In this document: piece after piece, positions 14,760-22,209 of the stretch
How positions within the stretch are numbered: the stretch's first letter is position 1
How the letters are laid out: every line of letters starts with the position of its first letter
DNA from: Bog-564 sp035509915
GTDB lineage: Bacteria; Actinomycetota; Acidimicrobiia; Acidimicrobiales; UBA8190
DNA: 25,728 nucleotides
Assembly (NCBI GenBank): GCA_035509915.1
Contig: DATKIB010000041.1
Coordinates: 1-25,728, forward strand
Reading direction: 5' to 3'
Position numbers and translations under genes: made by a program
Notes under the pieces: generated by a model
Seen by the model: only the letters and a program-made list of their open reading frames with translations
Databases searched by the model: none
What the model was told of the DNA's origin: nothing

Positions 14760-16223
14760 TCATGCCTCCTGGCGGGGCCCGCGGCCCAGGACCAACACTT
14801 CCTCGATGCCTTCGTCCAGGCAGGCGGCCAGCTTCGCGCTGTCGGGCACGGCTTGCGTGTCGACGTTGACCCCCACACACGCGCGGCTCGCCGGGGTGAC
14901 GAGCGAGACGTTCAACGCGGCACCCGACGGAGGGGCAAAGGCATATACGCGTTCCACGCACGAACCCGATAGATACGTCTCGAACGGCGGGCCCGGAACG
15001 TTCGTGACGCAGAAGTCGTCCCCTTTCAGCATCGAACCCCAAAGTGCGGACACGAGTGGCGACGGCAGCAGGTTCAGGCCGGCCGCCAGCGCATCGCTGA
15101 TCGCGAGGCCCGGCGCCTGCTTCCACGCTCCGGCCACCCTTTGCACCTGACGTACGCACTCACGTGGGTCCGGAGACGCAGCGACCACGAAGCGCGCCGG
15201 CACGAAACGATTGCCTGTGATCGCATCGCTGCCGCTGCGAACGCTCACCGGCATGAGGACCCTCAGCGAGTCGATGCTCACACCGTGGATCTCGTGATAG
15301 CGGCGAAGACCTGTCACGATCCCGGCGACGAACACGTCGTTGACGGTGCCGCCCGTCGCCGTCGCCGCCTGCTTTAGCTCCCGCCACGGCGGATCGAGCA
15401 CCTCGAATCTCCGGCTCATGCTTCGCCCCACCATCAATGGGGATACCGGCCGACGGGCCGGCGCCAGGAGACGGGCCGCTGACCCTATGGTGGAGACGCC
15501 CAGCTCGACCGGACGCGAGGGGTGCAGAGCAGTACGAGCCATGTCGTCGAGGAAGTCGAGAAGGCGGCGCGGAGCCGACGGATCTGGTGACACATCGGAG
15601 CCCGCCCTGGTGGCGAGATCCGCAAAGCGCCAGGTGGGCCCCCGGGCGCGGCCGTCAGCGTCGGACGGCTCTTCGGGCACGTGCCGAGCCGCCCCAGAAA
15701 GGGCTGACGGTCCCCGAGGCCCTGACCCGCCGCGCGCCGGACGCCGGTGGCGGTCGAGCAGGTGGAGCAGCACGGCTATCCCACCGACCCCATCCACGAG
15801 CGCATGGTGCAGCTTGACCACGTAGGCGGCACGCCCGTCCTCGAGACCCTCGACGACGGCGGCCTCCCACAACGGCAGTTGCGGGTCGAACCCCGTGGTC
15901 GCCATCACCTGCGCCAGGTCGAGCACTGACCTGAACGTCGCGGGCGGGGGTATCACGATCCGTCGCAGGTGGAGATCGAGGTTGAAGCTCCCATCCTCGA
16001 TGAACCTGGGACTACCAAGTCCGAGGGGACGCTCGACGACCCGCGACCGCAGCCTGGGGACGACCCCGGTCAGCGCCAGGTGGCGCGCCTGGAGGTCCCC
16101 GAAGCGCGGGGCGCGGTCCAGTGCCATGACCGCGACGACCGTCGGGCGAAGGAACGGGTCCCGGCCGATCGTCCACAGAAGGGCGTCGGCGTCGCTCATC
16201 GTCCCCGTTACACGTCCGCTCAT
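14760..16223 (-). CDS. Wax ester synthase/diacylglycerol acyltransferase (WS/DGAT)
   Basis: A 487-residue bifunctional-family acyltransferase making wax esters or triacylglycerol from acyl-CoA and a long-chain alcohol or diacylglycerol. The catalytic HHxxxDG appears as LHHALVDGVGG (His139-His140, Asp144). The N-terminal LLWTIG and PLWE (117-120) fit the family, and the second conserved block GGTVNDVFVAGIVTGLRRY is present. The C-terminus has VTNVPGPPFETYLSG, also typical. A Gly/Pro/Arg-rich linker (about 155-200) separates the halves. The ATG at 16223 has AAGGGG 8 bases upstream; a TTG two codons earlier is less likely. It is the first gene of a two-gene unit with the acyl-CoA synthetase. The upstream 127-base gap shows GC-rich inverted repeats but no clear promoter. 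Confidence 0.94.
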   Translation of the reverse strand: MSGRVTGTMSDADALLWTIGRDPFLRPTVVAVMALDRAPRFGDLQARHLALTGVVPRLRSRVVERPLGLGSPRFIEDGSFNLDLHLRRIVIPPPATFRSVLDLAQVMATTGFDPQLPLWEAAVVEGLEDGRAAYVVKLHHALVDGVGGIAVLLHLLDRHRRPARGGSGPRGPSALSGAARHVPEEPSDADGRARGPTWRFADLATRAGSDVSPDPSAPRRLLDFLDDMARTALHPSRPVELGVSTIGSAARLLAPARRPVSPLMVGRSMSRRFEVLDPPWRELKQAATATGGTVNDVFVAGIVTGLRRYHEIHGVSIDSLRVLMPVSVRSGSDAITGNRFVPARFVVAASPDPRECVRQVQRVAGAWKQAPGLAISDALAAGLNLLPSPLVSALWGSMLKGDDFCVTNVPGPPFETYLSGSCVERVYAFAPPSGAALNVSLVTPASRACVGVNVDTQAVPDSAKLAACLDEGIEEVLVLGRGPRQEA

Positions 16224-16350
16224 GTGCAAAACCCCTTCAATCGATGATGCTTCGGGCCCGGGCGCGTGAGTAGAGCCGGACGACTCTTAGGGATGGCCCC
16301 CGAGTATGAATGCCCTGGAACGGCCCGCCGGCGCGGCTGGTTGCCGCGGT

Positions 16351-17073
16351 TCAGCGACTCGCGGCGGTGGCCCCGGGCAGGCGGCGGGGCGGGGGGTGGC
16401 CGTCCATCCACTCGAGCGGCACGAGCAGCTTGGGCACCTCTATTCCTCGCGCGAAGAGAGACCGGATGACCGCTGCATGTCCTTCCCTCGAGTCGCGACG
16501 CCAGAACAGCACCACCAGGTCCGCTTCACCCGCGTGCTCGTGCAGCTGCTCGGCAGGCTGTCCGCCGACAACGCTCATCGCCTCGGGCGAGGCCCCGTGC
16601 CGGCGGCGCAGCTCGTCGAGCCATGCCGCCGCGTGGTGCCCGGGTCCGTCCCACATCCGCGGCGTGTTGTCGGCGGTCATGACGTGGAGCATCCGGAGAT
16701 GGACGCCGGCTCGCGTGAACCGCCGGTGGAGCGACCTGGTGGCGGCCGCGACCTCCTCGGACGCGTCGGACGAGACAAGCACGCGGCGCATGCGGGCACG
16801 CAACGCTCCACGCTTCCTCGCCCCGCCCGGTGCTCCAGCGTGACCGCCCCCCACAGGGAGCACGAGCAGCGGCCCCGCCGCCGACGACGCCCTCGCGAGC
16901 AGCCTTCCCATGGCCGTCTCGCCGCCCTCCTCTCGATCGAACAGCTCCGGTGCCGGCACCAGGTCGAGCGCTCCTGCGACGTCGGCCACGAGGAGCTCGA
17001 AGTCCTCCAGAGCCTCGGCGTCCGCCGCGACCACGATCAAGCGACGGGCAGCCACCACGTCATCGGTAGTCAT
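16351..17073 (-). CDS. Degenerate universal-stress-like protein
   Basis: A 240-residue protein. The C-terminal half resembles a Usp domain: MRRVLVSSDASEEVAAATRSL as the first strand/helix, LRMLHVMTA, then DLVVLFWRRDSREGHAAVIRSLFARGIEVPKLLVPLEW. The ATP motif G-x2-G-x9-G-S is absent, with WRRDSREGH in its place. The N-terminal half (RRLIVVAADAEALEDFELLV, PLLVLPVGGG) may be a second, even more diverged copy of the fold. The ATG overlaps the GH65 stop (ATGA), so it is translationally coupled and is the last gene of the HAD-PNPOx-GH65 operon; a G-rich ribosome site also lies 7 bases upstream. The specific role is unknown. Confidence 0.75.
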   Translation of the reverse strand: MTTDDVVAARRLIVVAADAEALEDFELLVADVAGALDLVPAPELFDREEGGETAMGRLLARASSAAGPLLVLPVGGGHAGAPGGARKRGALRARMRRVLVSSDASEEVAAATRSLHRRFTRAGVHLRMLHVMTADNTPRMWDGPGHHAAAWLDELRRRHGASPEAMSVVGGQPAEQLHEHAGEADLVVLFWRRDSREGHAAVIRSLFARGIEVPKLLVPLEWMDGHPPPRRLPGATAASR

Positions 17074-19253
17074 CGCTGTACCCCCTCCCCTCGGCCGCGC
17101 GAACCGGAGGAGGATGCTCCACGCTCTATCCAGGCCCCCGGCGGTCTCACCACCACCGTCTCGCCGGCGCTCAACTCGATCTTCAACGGCACGGTGCAGG
17201 CCACGTGAACCGCGTCGGTGCGGCAGCTCAGCAAGACCCGGCGCCCGTGCCAGCGCAACTTGAGGCGCAGCTCACGCCAATGGGGCGGGAGGTGCGGGTC
17301 GATCACGAACACATCGGCGCCGGGGCCGCTCACGCGAACACCGGCGAAGCCGAAGACGATCGCCTGCCACAGCCCGCCGAGCGCCGCCAAGTGGAGGCCT
17401 CCAGCCGTGGTGCCAGTGGTGTCGTCGAGGTCGATGTTCTGTGCGAGCTCCAAGAAGGTGAGCGCCTCGTCCAGACGTCCTGCGCGCGCGAGCACCGAGG
17501 CGTGAATCGCAGGGGAGAGCGAGCTGCCATGAGCGGTCCTGAGCAGGTAGAAGTCGAGGTCGCGCTCGAGCGTGCCCGGACGCGGAATATCGGGGATCAT
17601 GTGATGTGCCATGAGAACGTCCGCTTGCTTGACGATCTGCGATCGCGCCACGCCGTCGTGGCCGAGCAGCAGGTCGGCCGCAACGGGGACACCTCCGAGC
17701 TCGCTCACGAAGACGGGCCGCAAGTCGTCGTAGCCGGCGAATTGCACGTGACGACCGACGGCCGCGTCGTAGCCGTCGAACAGCGACTCCGAGAGCTCCC
17801 GCCACCGGCCCGCTTCGTCGAGCTGCGGGGACGCTCCGGAGCGCTCTACGAGCTCGGCCGCGCGCGCGAGGTTCCACGCCGCCATTTGGTTCGTGAAGGC
17901 GTTGTCGTCCACGTTCTCGTGGTACTCGTCGGGACCGATCACGCTGTCGATGTGAGCGACACCGGCCTCGTCGAGGCGCGCCCGGCTCGCCCAATAGCGC
18001 GCCGTCTCGACTAGAAGAGGCCTGCCGGGACCCTCCAAGAAACGCCAGCGGCCCGACCAAGAGGCGAGCTGCCACGCGCCCCACGCGACGTCGGCCGTGA
18101 TGTGCTCCTCGAGCTCTCCGGTACGGATCGGGACGACCTCACCGTGCTCGTCTGCGCCGCCCCTCGGTGTCACGTCGCGTCCGTCGTGAGCAGATTCCCA
18201 CGGGAACCTCGCCCCGCGTCGCCCGTGCGCACGCGCCCTCTCCATCGCGGCAGGAACGCGCCGGATGCGGTACTCGAGCATCGCGCGCGCCGACCTCGGA
18301 TGGGTCGCAGCCATGACCGGGAGCACGAAGACATCGGCATCCCAGAACACATGTCCCGCGTAGGAGGGCCCCGTGAGACCACGCGCCCCGACGGCCGCCT
18401 CGGAGCGCTCGGCCACCGAGGACATCAGGTGGAAAAGCGCCAGCCGACACGCCGAGGTGAGCTGCGGGTCCCCGACCACCTCGACGTCCGCCTCGGCCCA
18501 TCGCGAGGCCCACGCCGCCTTCTGCTCTGCGAACAGCCCGGCCGGGCCCGCTCGCCGGGCCTCCTCCTGGCGTTCGACAGCCCGGGAGCGACTCGGCGCG
18601 CGACCGGCCGCGGTGTCGTACGAGCAGATGCGAACGACGCGGCGAGCCCCTCGTCCTGCGGGGGAAGGAGAGTCGACCTCTGTGATCGTGTCGACGACCC
18701 GGACCACGCCACCACCAAAGACGGCCCGGTCCTGTGACACCTCGACGCCGGCGGGCACGTCGAGGACCTCGGAGCTGCCGCCGGCGACGAGCACGGTCGT
18801 GCCCGGCCGCGCGAGGCACGCCCAGCGCGCCGAGCTCAACGACGCTCCCTCCTCCCCGGACACTCGCCACACGACGCCGGAGCGGAGGTCGAGAAGGCGC
18901 AACCCCGCCGGGGGAAGCGTGCTCTCACCGAGGGTGGCCCAGCTGGGGATGGCGAGGAGCGACTCCGAACCATCGTCGTCGGTGTCGTAGACGCCCGCGA
19001 CGAACACGCCCGGGGATGCGTCGGCGCCGTCCTCCTCCAAGCTCCCTCTGGTCCCGGTGACGCCGTCGGCCACAGTGAGAAGGCTCTCGTAGACCCGGCC
19101 CATGCTCGGAAGTCCTTCAGGTACGACCAGCAGCCACGCTGAGCGGACATCGGCCGGCCGCTCGGCCAGCACGTCGGCGACCTCGCTCGTCGCGCCGACG
19201 GAGATCTCGACGTCGCGGTCGGGGCAGCTCACCTCCTCCGGCTCGGTCGTCAC
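17070..19253 (-). CDS. Glycoside hydrolase family 65 disaccharide phosphorylase
   Basis: A 727-residue protein. GH65 enzymes mostly phosphorolyse alpha-glucosides (maltose, trehalose, kojibiose, nigerose) with inversion to beta-glucose-1-phosphate. The N-terminal beta-sandwich contains YESLLTVADGVTGTRGSLEE. The (alpha/alpha)6 barrel shows SYAGHVFWDADVF, ARFPWESAHDGRDVTP, the catalytic acid Glu443 in IGPDEYHENVDDNAFTN, KQADVLM and the phosphate-site-like HGSSLSPAIHAS. The conserved phosphate and acid residues favour a phosphorylase over a hydrolase; the sugar acceptor is undetermined. The start is GTG 19253, whose GTGA overlaps the PNPOx stop; the longer upstream frame is arginine-rich and reads antisense-like through that gene. 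The HAD beta-phosphoglucomutase in the same operon would convert its product to glucose-6-phosphate. Confidence 0.93.
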   Translation of the reverse strand: MTTEPEEVSCPDRDVEISVGATSEVADVLAERPADVRSAWLLVVPEGLPSMGRVYESLLTVADGVTGTRGSLEEDGADASPGVFVAGVYDTDDDGSESLLAIPSWATLGESTLPPAGLRLLDLRSGVVWRVSGEEGASLSSARWACLARPGTTVLVAGGSSEVLDVPAGVEVSQDRAVFGGGVVRVVDTITEVDSPSPAGRGARRVVRICSYDTAAGRAPSRSRAVERQEEARRAGPAGLFAEQKAAWASRWAEADVEVVGDPQLTSACRLALFHLMSSVAERSEAAVGARGLTGPSYAGHVFWDADVFVLPVMAATHPRSARAMLEYRIRRVPAAMERARAHGRRGARFPWESAHDGRDVTPRGGADEHGEVVPIRTGELEEHITADVAWGAWQLASWSGRWRFLEGPGRPLLVETARYWASRARLDEAGVAHIDSVIGPDEYHENVDDNAFTNQMAAWNLARAAELVERSGASPQLDEAGRWRELSESLFDGYDAAVGRHVQFAGYDDLRPVFVSELGGVPVAADLLLGHDGVARSQIVKQADVLMAHHMIPDIPRPGTLERDLDFYLLRTAHGSSLSPAIHASVLARAGRLDEALTFLELAQNIDLDDTTGTTAGGLHLAALGGLWQAIVFGFAGVRVSGPGADVFVIDPHLPPHWRELRLKLRWHGRRVLLSCRTDAVHVACTVPLKIELSAGETVVVRPPGAWIERGASSSGSRGRGEGVQR

Positions 19254-19666
19254 CGGAGCTGGAAACGCCGCCCGGTCACGACATCGGCCCGGACGGCGAG
19301 CAGCTTCTCCCCGGGTTCGGGGACGAGCGGAGCGGGCCCTGGGCGCGCGGCATCGGGATGAGCGGGCACTGCCAGCTCCGTCGCGAGGCCGCGGACCAGC
19401 ACGCTCCACGCCTTCGCGCCCTCGCGGTCGACCTCGTCCACCTCGAAGGCTACGAGCGCCCCGGCGGCGGCGTGCTCCATGAGCCCTGGACCCAGGCGCA
19501 CGACGACCTGGCGGTCAACGTAGGCGAAGTTCACCGGATGGACGATCGGCGCCCCGTCTTGCGAGACGGCCAGCCTCCCGATCGAGCCTTTCTTGGCCGC
19601 CTCCGCCAGCAGGCGCAGGCACTCGGCCGACGAAAGGACCTCCGACCCGCGTCCGTCGATCCACAT
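19250..19666 (-). CDS. PNPOx-like FMN split-barrel protein
   Basis: A 138-residue protein. It has SSAECLRLLAEAAKKGSIGRLAVSQDGAPIVHPVNFAYVD, the standard opening of the small split-barrel proteins, then VAFEVDEVDREGAKAWSVLVRGLATEL and a C-terminal ADVVTGRRFQL. It is clearly paralogous to the N-terminal half of the CBS fusion at 21084-21965 (GRVAVS...PVNY...VAFEVDQVD...GWSVLVAGPA). ATG 19666 is chosen because it opens the domain; the ribosome site is weak. It sits between the HAD gene (33 bases downstream of its stop) and GH65 (4-base overlap), an unexpected partner for sugar phosphorolysis. Cofactor and reaction are unknown. Confidence 0.85.
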   Translation of the reverse strand: MWIDGRGSEVLSSAECLRLLAEAAKKGSIGRLAVSQDGAPIVHPVNFAYVDRQVVVRLGPGLMEHAAAGALVAFEVDEVDREGAKAWSVLVRGLATELAVPAHPDAARPGPAPLVPEPGEKLLAVRADVVTGRRFQLR

Positions 19667-19698
19667 AGGGCCAGCGTTGCACTCTCCGACCTTCTCAA

Positions 19699-20496
19699 CT
19701 AGGGCCGTTCGTCCAACGAGGACTTGGAACCCGGTCCGCGGAGCCACCAGGCATCGGGAAGCTCTCCCAGGTCGCTCACCACCACGTTCGCGCCAGCCTC
19801 GATGAGCGAGCTCGCGGTCGCTCGCCTCGCCACCCCCACCACCAGCCCGAAGCCACCGGCGCTGGCGGCGGCCACGCCGGCGGGCGCGTCCTCCACCACC
19901 GCGGCCGCAGCAGCTTTTACGCCGAGCTCGTGGGCGGCATAGAGAAACGTGTCGGGCGCCGGCTTGCCGCGCAGGTTCTGCTCACGCGCCAAGATTCCGT
20001 CCACTTCCGCGTCGAAGAGGTCCACGATCCCGGCGGCCTCCAGCACCGCCCGGCAATTCTCGCTCGCCGAAACGACGGCTGTGCGCCGACCGATCGCCCT
20101 GAGCTGCTTCACGAGAGCGACTGACGTTTTGAACACGGTGACTCCCCCGTCGGCGAGGAGCTCGAGGACCAACTCGTTCTTCTGGTTGCCGACTCCGCAC
20201 ACTGTCTCGAGCCCGGGTGGGTCGAGGCGGTCCCCCTCGGGGAGCTTGATCCCCCGGGAGGCGAGGAAGTCGCGCACACCGTCGTAGCGAGGTTTGCCGT
20301 CGACGTAGAGCTCGTAGTCCGCCACGGGGTCGAAGGGCACGGGTTGAGTACCTAGAGCCGACGCCCTGCGCGCGAGGAATTCGTCGAACGTCTGTCTCCA
20401 AGCCGCCACATGCACACGGGCCGTGTCGGTCAGCACCCCGTCGAGGTCGAAGAGCCACGCGTCGAGGTCGCGCGCCTTTAGCGCCTGGGGTGGCAC
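19699..20496 (-). CDS. HAD-family beta-phosphoglucomutase
   Basis: A 265-residue protein. The HAD motif I FDLDGVLTDTA has nucleophile Asp17 and acid/base Asp19. Motif II/III elements are KTSVALVKQLRAIGRRTAVVSASEN and RGKPAPDTFLYAAHELG, and motif IV is VVEDAPAGVAAASAGGFGLVVGV. The cap helices contain VDGKPRYDGVRDFLASRGI, a phrase typical of beta-phosphoglucomutase-family proteins from actinobacteria paired with GH65. Expected reaction: beta-glucose-1-P to glucose-6-P. GTG 20496 is used since it directly precedes the domain; frames further upstream run into the divergent Usp gene. It is first in the operon with PNPOx-like, GH65 and Usp-like genes. Confidence 0.9.
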   Translation of the reverse strand: MPPQALKARDLDAWLFDLDGVLTDTARVHVAAWRQTFDEFLARRASALGTQPVPFDPVADYELYVDGKPRYDGVRDFLASRGIKLPEGDRLDPPGLETVCGVGNQKNELVLELLADGGVTVFKTSVALVKQLRAIGRRTAVVSASENCRAVLEAAGIVDLFDAEVDGILAREQNLRGKPAPDTFLYAAHELGVKAAAAAVVEDAPAGVAAASAGGFGLVVGVARRATASSLIEAGANVVVSDLGELPDAWWLRGPGSKSSLDERP

Positions 20497-20599
20497 GTCC
20501 TCATCGTCCCACCCGAGAGCTGTGCCGTGCTTCTCCGGGGCGTTGAAGCGGACGTAAGGTAGCCGCGCAGGCGAACACCCTCTCGGAAAGGGAAGCAAC

Positions 20600-21052
20600 G
20601 TGAACTCTGAAACAGGCAGCCGGCCGAGAATAGTGGTGGGAATCGACGGCTCGGAGCCGTCTCTCGACGCGCTCCGCTGGGCCGCGACGCAGGCCGAGCT
20701 CACCGGAGCTCAGCTCGACGTGGTCATGACCTGGGAGTACCCGACCTCCTACGGCTGGGTACCCCCGTACCCCGAAGACTTCGACCCCGAGGCGGACACG
20801 AGGAAGGTGCTCGAGGAGACGGTGCGTCGAGTGCTCGGGGAGCAGCCTGCCTTGGAACTACACACCCGTGTGATCGAAGGCCATCCGGCACCGTCGCTCA
20901 TCGAAGCATCCAGGGGTGCACAGCTGCTCGTCGTCGGGAGCAGGGGCCACGGAGCGTTCGTCGGTATGGTGATCGGCTCGGTCAGCGAGCACTGCGTGTC
21001 GCACTCGTCGTGCCCGGTCGTGGTGGTCCGCCACTCCGACGACTCCTCTTAG
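20600..21052 (+). CDS. Universal stress protein (UspA family, ATP-binding type)
   Basis: A 150-residue single-domain Usp. RIVVGIDGSEPSLDALRWA forms the first strand with the conserved Asp. VVGSRGHGAFVGMVIGS fits the ATP-binding G-x2-G-x9-G-S motif, then EHCVSHSSCPVVVVRH. The internal insertion TWEYPTSYGWVPPYPEDFDP is typical of actinobacterial Usps. The start is GTG 20600 with AGGGA 7 bases upstream. It is divergent from the HAD-GH65 operon (103 bases between starts, likely shared control region) and convergent with the CBS fusion gene. Confidence 0.94.
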   Translation: MNSETGSRPRIVVGIDGSEPSLDALRWAATQAELTGAQLDVVMTWEYPTSYGWVPPYPEDFDPEADTRKVLEETVRRVLGEQPALELHTRVIEGHPAPSLIEASRGAQLLVVGSRGHGAFVGMVIGSVSEHCVSHSSCPVVVVRHSDDSS

Positions 21053-21083
21053 CCAACCTCGCGCTGTCCCGCGGCGACGCGAC

Positions 21084-21965
21084 TCAGCCGAGCTGGAGCT
21101 GGACCTGGACGGAGAGGGCCTCCCGCAGCAGCGCCCAGACGACCGGGTCCATCGCATCGACGAGGACGCTCACGACGTCTCGCAGGGCCACGACACCGAC
21201 GACCTCGCCCCTGAAGTCGTGGAGCAGAAGGTGTCTGATCTCGTGGCGGAGCATGTCGGCCGCGGCTTGGACCACGGTCGTGTCCTGGTCGACCGAGATC
21301 ATGTTGGTCACGACTGTGGTGCTCACCGCGTCTTGGGGACCCAGGCCTGCGTTGAGCGCTCGTGTGAGGTCGTGAGTGGTCAGAATCGCCTGGTCGCGGC
21401 CGACGAGGAGCAACGAGACGTCGGCCTCGCGCATCGCGTTGGCGGCGGCTTGCAGCGTCGAGTCGGGGGCGATGCGAACCGGAAGATGAGCCAGTGCCCT
21501 TACCGGCGAATGAGGCCCTGCGAGCCGATCGACGTGCGGATGCTGCGGCTCGCGGGTCGCGACAGAGCGTCCGATGCGGCGCCCTGACACGAAGTCGATG
21601 GTGACCGAGATCAAGTGAGGACGATCACCCCCTGCCCAGGGACGCAGACCCGAACGCCTGGCACCGTCGGTCGCTGCGGGCTCGGTCCTCTCGCGCGCCG
21701 GACCCGCAACGAGCACGCTCCAACCGCTCTCCGCGAAGACGTCGACCTGATCCACCTCGAACGCCACAGTCGTGTTGGCGATCGCGGCTCGTAGCTTGAT
21801 CCCCTCTCCGGTGAAGAACAGGATCTCGTCGCCCGCGACCACGTAGTTGACCGGGAAGACCGCCGGGATGGCCCCGAGCGACACAGCGACTCTACCGACG
21901 CGGCCTTGGCCGAGAAGCGATCGACACTCCTGTTCGGAGAGCAGGTCCAAGCCTTCGAGCTTCAT
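21084..21965 (-). CDS. FMN split-barrel / CBS-pair fusion protein
   Basis: A 293-residue fusion. Residues about 1-140 are a PNPOx-like split barrel (SEQECRSLLGQGRVGRVAVSL, FPVNYVVAGDEILFFTGEG, VAFEVDQVDVFAESGWSVLVAG). Residues about 160-285 are two CBS motifs: LAHLPVRIAPDSTLQAAANAMREADVSLLLVG, and TTVVTNMISVDQDTTVVQAAADMLRHEIRHLLL followed by VVGVVALRDVVSVL. CBS pairs usually bind adenine nucleotides, so this may couple energy state to a flavin module. ATG 21965 has GGGAGG 8 bases upstream. It stands alone on its strand, 31 bases from the convergent Usp, with a 244-base upstream region containing a perfect palindrome. Confidence 0.9.
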   Translation of the reverse strand: MKLEGLDLLSEQECRSLLGQGRVGRVAVSLGAIPAVFPVNYVVAGDEILFFTGEGIKLRAAIANTTVAFEVDQVDVFAESGWSVLVAGPARERTEPAATDGARRSGLRPWAGGDRPHLISVTIDFVSGRRIGRSVATREPQHPHVDRLAGPHSPVRALAHLPVRIAPDSTLQAAANAMREADVSLLLVGRDQAILTTHDLTRALNAGLGPQDAVSTTVVTNMISVDQDTTVVQAAADMLRHEIRHLLLHDFRGEVVGVVALRDVVSVLVDAMDPVVWALLREALSVQVQLQLG

Positions 21966-22031
21966 GCTCGTCACCTCCCCTGCCGGCGGCACCCGAACTC
22001 CACGCTCGGCCCCAGATCATCTTGCGCCTCC

Positions 22032-22046
22032 GTGGGCGATGCCCAC
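22032..22046. promoter_or_regulatory. Perfect palindrome upstream of the CBS fusion gene
   Basis: GTGGGC-GAT-GCCCAC, 6-bp arms with a 3-base centre, about 67 bases upstream of the CBS-fusion ATG (minus strand). It is a plausible operator in the 244-base gap 21966-22209. The adjacent CTAGGGCCGAA looks weakly like half of a DosR site, but the full consensus does not fit. Confidence 0.35.
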
Positions 22047-22161
22047 TAGGGCCGAACGGAGGTATCAAGTGGAACGCCGACCCGCTCTCCGTCGCGAAGG
22101 TGGGTCACATCGGGTCGCGCGTCGGACGAGCAGGTGCTCGCCAAGTCCCAACGTTCGTCTT

Positions 22162-22182
22162 GGCGTCGCTCGCGACGCCTTT
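22162..22182. terminator. Strong hairpin after the hydrogenase-linked operon
   Basis: GGCGTCGC-TC-GCGACGCC (22162-22179) is a perfect 8-bp inverted repeat. It lies 30 bases past the stop of the DUF6390-like gene. TTT follows on the plus strand; the minus strand lacks a U run, so this would be a U-poor terminator or an mRNA 3'-end structure. Confidence 0.45.
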
Positions 22183-22209
22183 GCCCCGTGGTCTGCTCGA
22201 CCCGGGGTT

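Noticed and set aside
19254..19409. Longer N-terminus for the GH65 protein
   Set aside because: The extra 52 residues are Arg/Pro/Ala-rich and read through the upstream PNPOx-like gene in another frame; GTG 19253 gives a coupled GTGA start.
22021..22060. Possible DosR box (TTSGGGACTWWAGTCCCSAA)
   Set aside because: Best alignment near CTAGGGCCGAA matches only about half of the 20 positions, with the left half poor. Kept as a palindrome, not a DosR site.
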